DNA of 6,649 nt, taken from the NCBI GenBank assembly GCA_022848825.1, contig JAJISH010000423.1, positions 1 through 6,649 of the forward strand. The letters run 5' to 3'. The DNA comes from Thermoplasmatota archaeon (GTDB lineage Archaea > Thermoplasmatota > Thermoplasmata > RBG-16-68-12 > JAGMCJ01). The notes under the pieces were generated by a model. It was not told the DNA's origin, did no database searches, and worked only from the letters and a program-made list of their open reading frames with translations. Below are positions 1-5,400 of the stretch, in pieces (position 1 is the stretch's first letter; every line of letters begins with the position of its first letter). A program made the translations under genes and the position numbers.

Positions 1-1843
1 GATGTACGATGCTGTCTCCCTCAGGTACTACCTGGATCAGCCATATTCGATTGTGGGAACATATGACTTCAACATCACCGCCACGGACACGAGCAACAAC
101 ATCAACTGGTCCGTCGGTCAGTTCGTGATGCAGGACACCACGCCGCCGGGCGTAGCGCACGTACCGATCGCAAACGAGTTCGAGGGTATCCCGATAGGCA
201 TAACCGCGACGGTAACGGACAACTACGCCCTGGAACCTGTCGACCCCGTCTGGCTTAACTACACCGACGTCCTCGGTTCGACCTTCAACATATCGATGAA
301 CCCCGTCGGGGGTGACGACTACGCTCAGCAAATCCCCGCTCAGCCTTCGGCCGGGACGGTTTCCTATTTCGTATGGGCGATCGACGGCGAGGGGAACGTT
401 GCGATGACGCCGACGTACATGATCACGATCTGGGCGGTCGACGCGCAACCACCGGAAATCCTGAATGTCCTTGCGGTTCCATCGCCTCAGGAGGTCTTCA
501 ATTCGGTTAACATAACCGCCACGATCACAGATCCTTCCGGTGTCGATTCCGCAGCCGTGGAGATCACTTGGCCGGATCTGAGCATCACGAATCAAACTCT
601 GGCTCCCGCGCCAGGGGATGTCTACTTCCTGGAGCAGGTATACGACATGGTGGGCACCTACACGTTCATCGTGTGGACGAACGACACGAACGACTTCTGG
701 AATTCGACGTCTGGCGGCTTCGTGATCCAGGACTCCGCGCCTCCGCTGATCACTCACACGCCGGTGACGTCGGTTCTGACCGGCGTTCCAATCGACATCC
801 CGGCGACCGTCACGGACAACTACCAGCTGACGGATGTCAGGATCGGCTATGTCGACGTGAACCTGAACGCGTTCAACGTCTCGATGAACTGGATTGCGGG
901 AGACTCTTACTCATATCAAATCCCCGCTCAAGCCATGCCAGGCGTTGTCACGTACTTCATCTGGGCTGTGGATTCCAGCGGGAATGCTGCAATGACCGCT
1001 CAGTACGACATCACTGTTTCCCAACCCCCTGACAACGAGCCCCCTGTGGCCGACGCAGGCCCTGACCAGCTCAACAACTCTGAGGGATCGGCGATCAGGT
1101 TCAACGGAACCGGGTCCACGGACAACGTCGGCATCACGTCCTACGTGTGGATGTTCACGTACGGGCCCAACGTGATCGAACTCGAGGGGGCCACTCCGAT
1201 CTTCACGTTCACCTACATCGGAGAGTACACTGTGACGCTGAATGTCACGGACGCTGCGGGCCTCTACGACACGGACACGATGCTGGTCTCGGTGCTCGAT
1301 ACGACCCCTCCGGAGATACTCGCGGTATCGCCCACCGACGGTGCGACGGAGATCTCCACGGAAACGGACTACGTCATCGTCTTCAGCGAGGCGATGAACA
1401 CCGCAGTCACTCAGCAGGCGATCTCCATCCAGGACGTAGCCATCCAGAGCTACCAGTGGTCGATTGGCAACACGAGACTCGTGCTCACCCTGGCGGGACT
1501 GGAGGAGGACGAGGAGTATGCGGTCGTGATAAGCGGAGCAACCGACGTTGCCGGAAACGCCCTGCCCGCCGAGAGCTTCGCGTTCACGACAATGGAGGTC
1601 CCTTCCCCGCCGCCCTCGATTTCTCTGGAACAGGACTGGTGGTGGATTGTGCTCATAATCATACTGATAGTCATCATATTGATGCTGGCACTGAGAAGGT
1701 CACACCCTGAAATGGATGAGCCCATGGTCTACGAGTCCTTCGAACCCGAACCGCCGATGGAACCTGAGGAGACGATAGAGATGGTGACGGAGGACGCACG
1801 GGAAGAGCTGGACATGCCTCCTGAGGAAGCAGAGAACGAGTGA
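1..1843 (+). CDS. Cell-surface Ig-like/PKD/Big_5 multidomain protein with C-terminal membrane anchor, 5'-partial
   Basis: The first full codon is at base 2 and no stop precedes it. Visible residue 1 falls inside a repeat, so the gene very probably begins upstream and the ATG at 2 is not the true start. 613 residues are visible. Residues 6-144 and 206-340 are two copies of a two-part Ig-like module; both contain ATVTDNY, QIPAQ, and a W-A-(I/V)-D ... G-N-(V/A)-A-M-T signature. Residues 347-432 form a PKD domain (PPVADAG at the start, GEYTVTLNVTDAAG near the end). Residues 434-531 resemble a Big_5/SwmB Ig-like domain (PPEILAVSPTDGA, FSEAMN, TDVAGNAL). A tryptophan-rich interface and hydrophobic helix follow at 546-565, then a 48-residue acidic tail. 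At least ten N-X-S/T sequons fit a glycosylated extracellular protein. By family analogy it is an S-layer-associated or adhesion protein; ligand and exact role cannot be told from sequence. It converges with the minus-strand operon. Confidence 0.85.
   Translation, partial: MYDAVSLRYYLDQPYSIVGTYDFNITATDTSNNINWSVGQFVMQDTTPPGVAHVPIANEFEGIPIGITATVTDNYALEPVDPVWLNYTDVLGSTFNISMNPVGGDDYAQQIPAQPSAGTVSYFVWAIDGEGNVAMTPTYMITIWAVDAQPPEILNVLAVPSPQEVFNSVNITATITDPSGVDSAAVEITWPDLSITNQTLAPAPGDVYFLEQVYDMVGTYTFIVWTNDTNDFWNSTSGGFVIQDSAPPLITHTPVTSVLTGVPIDIPATVTDNYQLTDVRIGYVDVNLNAFNVSMNWIAGDSYSYQIPAQAMPGVVTYFIWAVDSSGNAAMTAQYDITVSQPPDNEPPVADAGPDQLNNSEGSAIRFNGTGSTDNVGITSYVWMFTYGPNVIELEGATPIFTFTYIGEYTVTLNVTDAAGLYDTDTMLVSVLDTTPPEILAVSPTDGATEISTETDYVIVFSEAMNTAVTQQAISIQDVAIQSYQWSIGNTRLVLTLAGLEEDEEYAVVISGATDVAGNALPAESFAFTTMEVPSPPPSISLEQDWWWIVLIIILIVIILMLALRRSHPEMDEPMVYESFEPEPPMEPEETIEMVTEDAREELDMPPEEAENE
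134..1018 (+). repeat. Intragenic duplication of an Ig-like module in the surface protein
   Basis: Residues 45-143 (nt 134-430) and 244-339 (nt 731-1018) align end to end. Shared blocks include ATVTDNY, F-N-(I/V)-S-M-N, QIPAQ and a closing W-A-(I/V)-D with G-N-(V/A)-A-M-T. The preceding half-domains also match (6-45 with 206-244, sharing VGTY and (Q/N)-D ends), so the duplicated unit is about 199 residues. The first copy is cut by the window edge, so more copies may lie upstream. DNA identity is clearly lower than a recent duplication would give. Confidence 0.8.
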
Positions 1844-1863
1844 GGATCTGCACCTGTGCCGAG

Positions 1864-1904
1864 ACCTTTCCCCTTTGTGCCTGCTATTATTCAGGTAAGG
1901 CACA
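1864..1904 (+). terminator. Possible 3' end/terminator of the surface gene: pyrimidine tract plus hairpin
   Basis: Starting 20 nt after the surface-gene stop is a pyrimidine-rich run (ACCTTTCCCCTTT, 1864-1876), then an inverted repeat TGTGCCT (1876-1882) / AGGCACA (1898-1904) with a 15-nt loop. Archaeal termination mainly uses U-rich tracts, and this tract is C-interrupted, so the assignment is weak and rests largely on position. Confidence 0.3.
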
Positions 1905-1958
1905 GCTCCGCCATTGCTCCGTAATAGCTCCATTCTAGGTCCGTTATAGCTCCGTTTC
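1904..1958. repeat. Array of five 11-bp units in exact register
   Basis: The motif (A/T)G(C/G)TCC begins at 1904, 1915, 1926, 1937 and 1948, exactly 11 bp apart each time. Units are AGCTCCGCCAT, TGCTCCGTAAT, AGCTCCATTCT, AGGTCCGTTAT and AGCTCCGTTTC. A sixth TGCTCC occurs at 1981, still in the 11-bp register, after two degenerate units; TGCT and AGGT also begin at 1882 and 1893. The period is not a multiple of three, so it does not encode a stable peptide repeat. It may be a decayed minisatellite or a set of protein sites on one helix face. The units are far too short, and unspaced, for CRISPR. Confidence 0.6.
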
Positions 1959-2046
1959 AACCAAAGGTCTGGTTCCATTCTGCTCCTTCCCAACATGGCA
2001 CCAACAGAACAGCAAGAAGGTGGAGTCCCGCCGAACGTGAAGAGAG

Positions 2047-2131
2047 CGCCGAGGGGGAGATTCGAACTCCCGAGGCGCAAAGCACCACGAGCTCTCCAGG
2101 CTCGCGCCTTACCAGACTGGGCCACCTCGGC
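2047..2131 (-). tRNA. tRNA-Ser, anticodon GGA
   Basis: An 85-nt type II (long variable arm) tRNA. The acceptor stem GCCGAGG/CCTCGGC pairs perfectly (2125-2131 with 2048-2054) and the discriminator base is G. The D-stem is GCC/GGC. The anticodon stem is CGAGC/GCTCG with loop CTGGAGA, giving anticodon GGA at 2097-2095, which reads UCC and UCU. The variable arm GGTGC-TTT-GCGCC forms a 5-bp stem with one T-G pair, as expected of serine tRNAs. The T-arm is GGGAG-TTCGAAT-CTCCC. CCA is not encoded and no intron is seen. It lies 60 nt after the cbf5/truB stop on the same strand, so it may be read from the operon, from its own promoter, or both. Confidence 0.95.
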
Positions 2132-2165
2132 ATCGGGCTCCGCCAGTCCACCTATTCGAAGCGGG

Positions 2166-2177
2166 AATAAAAAGATA
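2166..2177 (-). promoter_or_regulatory. A/T-rich box between truB and tRNA-Ser: promoter and/or T-tract terminator
   Basis: The minus strand reads TATCTTTTTATT in an otherwise GC-rich stretch. It is centred about 39 nt before the tRNA 5' end, which would suit an archaeal TATA box with a tRNA leader of about 12 nt. The same T5 run lies 18 nt after the truB stop and could terminate the operon. Sequence alone does not separate the two roles. Confidence 0.4.
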
Positions 2178-2191
2178 ACTGATTCGCCCGC

Positions 2192-3109
2192 TCAGCTCTT
2201 CCACATCTTCGGATACGTCCCCGGCGACATGAAGACCCGCTGCACGTTGATGGCGACCCCGCGGTCCTTCTCGACTATCTTGCTCGATTTCAACCTTGCC
2301 TCTCCGATCGCGATGCCTTCTCCCTTCCGCGTGAACATCGCAACGACATCCCCGGACACGAACGTTGAATCCAGTCTCGAGACCCCCGGGACAGCAAGGT
2401 CCGCCCCGTGGCACAGTGCGTCCACGGCCGAGTCCTTGACAGTGACGCGTGCGAGATGCGAGAGAAGGCTCTCCATGGGAAGTATCACTTCTCTAAGATG
2501 CGAGGGATCCCGGTCCTCCTTCCAGAACACGTAAGCATCTAGGACGTCCTGCAGCGTGACGCTCTCGTCCTCGGAGAATCCCGCGGACCTCGTCCTTCTC
2601 AGGTCGGCCATGTGGGCCCCCACGCCGAGGGCTTCGCCGATGTCCACGCAGAGCGTGCGGATGTACGTCCCCGACTCGCTCCGGACCCTGAAGAGAGCGT
2701 TCCTTCCCTGGAACTCGAGCGGCTCGAGCTCGTGTATCCGCCTCGTCCGCCTCCTCCTCTTCACGGCCGCCCGCACCGGCGGAACCTGGTATATCTCTCC
2801 CACGAAATCCTTCATGACGTCTCTGACCCTCTCCTCCTTGACATCCTGATGGAGGTGAAGGACGCCCACGTACTCCTTGTCGCCGTACAGCAGCGCGCCG
2901 AGGGCCTTCGTCGCGCGGTTGAGTGCGATCGGCAGGACCCCGGTCACGCGGGGATCGAGCGTCCCGCCGTGTCCCGCCCGCTCAGCGTCCAGCATCTTCC
3001 TGGTCCATGCGGAAATCTGATGCGACGTCGGTCCCTGCGGCTTGTCCACATTGATGACCCCGGAACCCAAGAGCCGCTCCACTTCCTTGGCGGGGTCCTC
3101 TTCGCTCAT
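2192..3109 (-). CDS. truB: Cbf5/TruB-family RNA pseudouridine synthase with PUA domain
   Basis: Archaeal Cbf5 isomerises uridine to pseudouridine, either as the catalytic subunit of H/ACA RNPs (with Nop10, Gar1 and L7Ae) on rRNA or, guide-independently, at tRNA U55. This 305-residue protein has the family landmarks. GTLDPRVTG at 49-57 carries the catalytic Asp52. GDKEYVG at 77-82 holds the conserved Tyr80. An arginine-rich stretch at 118-124 is followed by RIHELE. GTYIRTL at 147-153 has Arg151, then DIGEALGVGAHM and LRRTRSGF-like sequence at 170-178. A PUA RNA-binding domain covers roughly 219-295. I chose the ATG at 3109 because it makes a 4-nt ATGA overlap with the cmk stop; an ATG at 3121 would add four residues but has an AAGGA directly abutting it. 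It is the last protein gene of the operon. Confidence 0.93.
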   Translation of the reverse strand: MSEEDPAKEVERLLGSGVINVDKPQGPTSHQISAWTRKMLDAERAGHGGTLDPRVTGVLPIALNRATKALGALLYGDKEYVGVLHLHQDVKEERVRDVMKDFVGEIYQVPPVRAAVKRRRRTRRIHELEPLEFQGRNALFRVRSESGTYIRTLCVDIGEALGVGAHMADLRRTRSAGFSEDESVTLQDVLDAYVFWKEDRDPSHLREVILPMESLLSHLARVTVKDSAVDALCHGADLAVPGVSRLDSTFVSGDVVAMFTRKGEGIAIGEARLKSSKIVEKDRGVAINVQRVFMSPGTYPKMWKS

Positions 3110-3657
3110 ATTCCCGCACATTCCTTCAGACCGTCCACGATTTGCTCCAAGACCTCCCCCGGCGTCAGGTGGGAAGAGTCTATCACAAGGTCGTATGCCG
3201 AAAGGTCGTCGAGGTCGATAACGTAGATCGAGGAGTACCGCTTCCTCTCAACCTCTTCCCGCTTCTCAATGCGGCGCAGCGCCACGTCCGCGCCGACGCG
3301 GTCCCGCCCCGCAATCCGTTGGGACCTGACACCGATATCGGCATCGATCCAGACCTTGAACGCCTGGACGCCTTCTCTCGAGAGCATCTGACCTGTAAGT
3401 CGACCGTCCGCGACGACGTTCATCCCCTGAGAGGATGTCGCCCGGATCCTGTCAAGGACCAGCGAGTCGAGCGTCTTGTCGATGCTGTCGTCCTCAAGCG
3501 CCCGCCTGCCGTACTCCTCGAGGTCCACACCCATCTTCCTTGCCTGGCTTCGGAAGACCTCACCGGCGCAAACCAGCTCAAAACCCAGCTTCTCGGCGAC
3601 CATTCGTGCAACTGTGGTCTTGCCGCTCCCCGGTCTGCCGCCGATAGTTACGATCAT
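3106..3657 (-). CDS. cmk: Archaeal-type cytidylate kinase (CMP kinase)
   Basis: Phosphorylates CMP (and probably dCMP) with ATP in pyrimidine nucleotide metabolism; cytosolic. The 183-residue product starts MIVTIGGRPGSGKTT, a P-loop (G7-R-P-G-S-G-K13-T14) at the very N-terminus. FELVCAGEVFR at 26-36 and the downstream DGRLTG (84-89) are typical of the short archaeal Cmk family. An arginine-rich lid region, RIAGRDR followed by RRIEKREE, covers about 114-135. The ATG at 3657 overlaps the previous gene's TGA by one base (TGATG) and has GGTGG four bases before it (3666-3662). The upstream in-frame GTG at 3684 would add residues before the P-loop that the family lacks, so I rejected it. Position between DUF106 and cbf5 matches conserved archaeal order, minus the usual ribosomal genes. 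A related nucleotide kinase is the main alternative. Confidence 0.88.
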   Translation of the reverse strand: MIVTIGGRPGSGKTTVARMVAEKLGFELVCAGEVFRSQARKMGVDLEEYGRRALEDDSIDKTLDSLVLDRIRATSSQGMNVVADGRLTGQMLSREGVQAFKVWIDADIGVRSQRIAGRDRVGADVALRRIEKREEVERKRYSSIYVIDLDDLSAYDLVIDSSHLTPGEVLEQIVDGLKECAGI

Positions 3658-4340
3658 CAATCCACCGCTGATTCGTCCTCCCACCCCTCGTCCTCATACT
3701 CCTCGACCTCTAGCTTCTTCTTGTAGGAGTAGTACTTCAGGATCCTCGGCAGGAGGAGCGTGAGAGGAGAGGACAACACGGCGTAGAGGAGGACCCATTG
3801 CGGTATGAATATCACCACGGCCCTCATGTCCGCATCGTGGCTCCACGGGACCGAGAACTTCGAGCTGACGACCCCAGAGCTGATGAAGCTCATGAGCCAC
3901 GCGAAGATGATTATGACGGCGAACATCGTGACGGCGAGTGTCTTGAGCTGTGACATCTGTATGCCGCTGAACTCCGCCATGGTCTCCTGGCGGACCTTCT
4001 GGAGCTTCTCGACCTTGTCGCGGTTGCCGGACATCACCGTCGCCCGATAGACCTTGTTGAACTCGCTCATGGCCTTCTGGGACTTCGCCACCGCGATCCA
4101 GTCCGTCGTGAAATGTCTGATCAGTATGGATATCGTTCCTGTTATGAATCCGGCGAACATCATCGATACGACGGCCAACTGTCCGTTGAATCCGATGAGC
4201 GGCTCGAGAGCCAGCCCAACCATGTCCCCGAATGCCATCCTCAGACTGGGCTGAAGCATGATCATGATGAGGAGTATCACGACCATAATTAACAGTGACC
4301 TCTTTATGCTGCTGCCACCGGAACATTGATCGTCGGCCAT
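3657..4340 (-). CDS. DUF106 / EMC3-TMCO1-like membrane protein (Oxa1/YidC superfamily insertase)
   Basis: 227 residues, integral membrane. Hydrophobic segments lie at about 14-29, 55-75, 133-153 and 174-197. A charged, coiled-coil-like cytosolic stretch at about 82-128 (KSQKAMSEFNKVYRA then NRDKVEKLQKVRQE) lies between the second and third. This layout matches archaeal DUF106 proteins, related to YidC, Oxa1, Get1 and eukaryotic EMC3, which insert or chaperone membrane proteins at the translocon; function here is inferred from family. The acidic C-terminus (211-227) follows a lysine-rich YYSYKKKL. The N-terminal segment at 14-29 may be an extra helix beyond the three-helix core. The gene is 45 nt from pfdB, the widest gap in the operon, lacks a recognisable Shine-Dalgarno sequence, and has a TATA-like box upstream. 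Confidence 0.85.
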   Translation of the reverse strand: MADDQCSGGSSIKRSLLIMVVILLIMIMLQPSLRMAFGDMVGLALEPLIGFNGQLAVVSMMFAGFITGTISILIRHFTTDWIAVAKSQKAMSEFNKVYRATVMSGNRDKVEKLQKVRQETMAEFSGIQMSQLKTLAVTMFAVIIIFAWLMSFISSGVVSSKFSVPWSHDADMRAVVIFIPQWVLLYAVLSSPLTLLLPRILKYYSYKKKLEVEEYEDEGWEDESAVD

Positions 4341-4364
4341 GCAACCATCAGAAAGAAGCCAGGG

Positions 4365-4370
4365 ATTTAA
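4365..4370 (-). promoter_or_regulatory. Candidate internal TATA box (leaderless promoter for DUF106-cmk-truB)
   Basis: TTAAAT on the minus strand is centred 27 nt before the A of the DUF106 ATG (4340), the spacing expected if transcription starts at or next to the start codon. A purine-rich GAAAA lies just upstream, as in a BRE, and there is no Shine-Dalgarno match before the ATG. All three points fit a leaderless transcript, but a 6-bp A/T match is weak evidence by itself. Confidence 0.35.
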
Positions 4371-4385
4371 GGGTTTTCGTGCGGC

Positions 4386-4739
4386 CTACCCGGAACGCGT
4401 GATGGCCTCGCTTATCGTCTTCTGGAGCTCCTGGAACCTGTCCTGCAGGGACTTCTCCTGCTTCTTCAGCCCCTCCAGCCGGATGCCGAGGGTCTCCTTG
4501 TGCTCCTCCAGCTCCTTCGCGATGGTCCCTCTGTCATCGGCCTCCACGAGGAGCGTGCCGATGCTCTTGAAGATCGTCGCGCCCTCCTTGGCTTTCTTCA
4601 GCTCCTCGAGGGTGACGTCGATCTCGCGAAGCTTCGCCTCGTACTGGACCCTCTGAGCGGCATGGATCTGCAGTTGCTGCTGAATCTGCTGGAACTGGAC
4701 CATCTGTTTCTGCAGCTCTGGTGATATCTCTTGTGCCAT
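4386..4739 (-). CDS. pfdB: Prefoldin beta subunit
   Basis: 117 residues, the usual length for archaeal prefoldin beta. Prefoldin is a hexamer of two alpha and four beta subunits that captures unfolded proteins with coiled-coil tentacles and passes them to the thermosome. The sequence shows an N-terminal heptad-rich helix rich in Gln (about 5-50), a central beta-hairpin region around IFKSIGTLLVEAD (57-69) and a second coiled coil (about 71-112), ending EAITRSG. The ATG at 4739 is preferred because GAGGT at 4752-4748 sits eight bases upstream; an in-frame TTG at 4748 lies inside that site. Only one base separates it from the pcc1 stop (TAA-G-ATG). The alpha subunit is not in this window. Confidence 0.93.
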   Translation of the reverse strand: MAQEISPELQKQMVQFQQIQQQLQIHAAQRVQYEAKLREIDVTLEELKKAKEGATIFKSIGTLLVEADDRGTIAKELEEHKETLGIRLEGLKKQEKSLQDRFQELQKTISEAITRSG

Positions 4740-4740
4740 C

Positions 4741-4971
4741 TTAACCAACCTCTTCTCCTATACTCTCCGAAATCGCCGCCCATCTCAGATAGGCGTTCAT
4801 GGCTGCTCTGAGAGCCCCGGTGTCGTCGGCCTCGATGATTATCTCGAGTGCATCGTCGTCGCCTTCGAGTCTGACCCTGGCCCTCGGGATCTCCTTCGAG
4901 GCTTCGGGGAGCAGCGACTCCCTGATCATGGATGCGTTCGGCCCGCGAAGCGTGATCCTGGCAGACCTCAT
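4741..4971 (-). CDS. pcc1: KEOPS complex subunit Pcc1
   Basis: A 76-residue protein of the Pcc1 family, the small dimerisation subunit of KEOPS (Kae1, Bud32, Cgi121, Pcc1), which transfers the threonylcarbamoyl group to A37 of ANN-decoding tRNAs (t6A). The family pattern is visible: SLLPEASKEIPRARVRL (19-35), an acidic loop, LEIIIEADD (42-50) and the helix LRAAMNAYLRW (54-64) closing the fold. The start ATG lies one base after the rpoP stop (TAG-C-ATG) with only a weak AAAGG upstream, so translation is probably coupled to rpoP. Pcc1 proteins are short and divergent, but both motifs and the position between rpoP and pfdB support the call. The adjacent tRNA-Ser(GGA) is not a t6A substrate, so that neighbourhood is not a functional pairing. 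Confidence 0.88.
   Translation of the reverse strand: MRSARITLRGPNASMIRESLLPEASKEIPRARVRLEGDDDALEIIIEADDTGALRAAMNAYLRWAAISESIGEEVG
4748..4752 (-). promoter_or_regulatory. Shine-Dalgarno site of pfdB inside the end of pcc1
   Basis: GAGGT, eight bases before the ATG at 4739. It overlaps the last codons of pcc1 and settles the pfdB start against the upstream TTG. Confidence 0.6.
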
Positions 4972-4972
4972 G

Positions 4973-5107
4973 CTATCTCGCCTTTATGACCTTCTTGACG
5001 TTCGGTCTCTCCTTGTAGAAGATCCTGGACCCGCACTTCTCACACTGGATCCCGATCGTGCTCACGTTCGAGCGGATGGGTTCCTTGCATCGAGCGCACT
5101 TGTACAT
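4973..5107 (-). CDS. rpoP: DNA-directed RNA polymerase subunit P (Rpb12/Rpc10-like)
   Basis: A 44-residue zinc-ribbon protein, full length for this family. In archaeal RNA polymerase subunit P (eukaryotic Rpb12 homologue) joins the Rpo3/Rpo10/Rpo11 assembly platform. It begins MYKCARCKE and has two CX2C knuckles (Cys4/Cys7 and Cys22/Cys25) 14 residues apart, then a basic tail ending VKKVIKAR. Two ATGs are adjacent (5110 and 5107). I chose 5107 because GAGGAG (5118-5113) then sits five bases upstream instead of two, and because homologues begin MYKC. The upstream ATG overlaps the rpl37ae stop by one base. It is easily missed, since a longer unrelated reading frame runs through it. Confidence 0.93.
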   Translation of the reverse strand: MYKCARCKEPIRSNVSTIGIQCEKCGSRIFYKERPNVKKVIKAR

Positions 5108-5109
5108 CA

Positions 5110-5400
5110 TCACTCCTCTTCTGCTTCCTCGTCGGGCTCCCTGAACACCGACTCCTGCGTGGTCCTTCGGAAGCTGCGGGACCCCATGGGCCTGTAGGCA
5201 CCGCCAGCGAACGTCGTACCGCACCTCCGGCACCGCCAGATGCCAGTATCGACCCGCTTGACGGCCTTGTGGTTGCAGTTCGGGCACAGGTGCCTCTTCA
5301 CCTTCTCCCGCTCGACGTCCCGTATCCTCTTCCTTATCGTGACTCCGTAGCGGGCTCCGAACCTTCCCGCGATGCCGGTCTTCTTCGTCTTTCGCGCCAT
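5110..5400 (-). CDS. rpl37ae: Ribosomal protein eL43 (L37Ae)
   Basis: A large-subunit rRNA-binding protein with a C4 zinc finger. The 96-residue product has the family opening ARKTKKTGIAGRFGARYG, a basic segment (VTIRKRIRDVEREKVKRHL), then CPNC ... CRRC (Cys39/42 and Cys57/60) around HKAVKRVDTGIW, and CGTTFAGGAY. From about residue 70 the tail departs from the usual short basic ending: it goes through RSFRRTTQES to a strongly acidic end, EPDEEAEEE. Two ATGs are tandem at 5403 and 5400; both overlap the rrp42 stop (ATGATG over TGA). The second gives the usual MARK start and a 1-nt TGATG overlap, but the choice is close. No strong Shine-Dalgarno sequence is seen, so translation is probably coupled to rrp42. 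Confidence 0.92.
   Translation of the reverse strand: MARKTKKTGIAGRFGARYGVTIRKRIRDVEREKVKRHLCPNCNHKAVKRVDTGIWRCRRCGTTFAGGAYRPMGSRSFRRTTQESVFREPDEEAEEE
5113..5118 (-). promoter_or_regulatory. Shine-Dalgarno site of rpoP inside the end of rpl37ae
   Basis: GAGGAG followed by TGATGATG. Spacing is five bases to the second ATG (5107) and two to the first (5110), favouring the second. The site is encoded by the glutamate codons of the eL43 tail. Confidence 0.55.

Larger units (their letters stand above)
1844..2046. other. Non-coding convergent intergenic region between surface gene and tRNA-Ser
   Basis: About 200 bases with no convincing gene on either strand. It receives the 3' end of the plus-strand surface gene from one side and the 3' end of the tRNA transcript from the other. 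It contains a pyrimidine tract (1864-1876), a 7-bp hairpin (1876-1904) and an 11-bp phased repeat array (1904-1958), annotated separately. No encoded CCA follows the tRNA, and I see no clear T-rich terminator for the minus strand here. Confidence 0.7.

Noticed and set aside
1904..1958. CRISPR array
   Set aside because: Units are 11 bp with no spacers, and no cas gene is in the window.
1700..2125. A minus-strand open frame crossing the tRNA, the 11-bp array and the surface-gene tail
   Set aside because: It translates tRNA sequence and repeats, has no domain, and lies antisense to a clear coding region.
2047..2131. Integration (att) site of a mobile element in the tRNA-Ser gene
   Set aside because: I see no duplicated tRNA 3' end, integrase gene or element-like cargo in the window; the flanking genes are housekeeping or a surface protein.
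1995..2534. A plus-strand open frame crossing the tRNA and the end of truB
   Set aside because: It runs antisense through a tRNA gene and the PUA-coding part of truB, with no recognisable domain.
3142..3726. A 194-codon plus-strand open frame opposite cmk
   Set aside because: It mirrors the cmk reading frame, shows no family motif, and would span a gene junction. It is a shadow.
4741..4971. Functional link between Pcc1 (t6A) and the nearby tRNA-Ser
   Set aside because: t6A is made on tRNAs that read ANN codons; the GGA anticodon reads UCC/UCU, so this tRNA is not a substrate.
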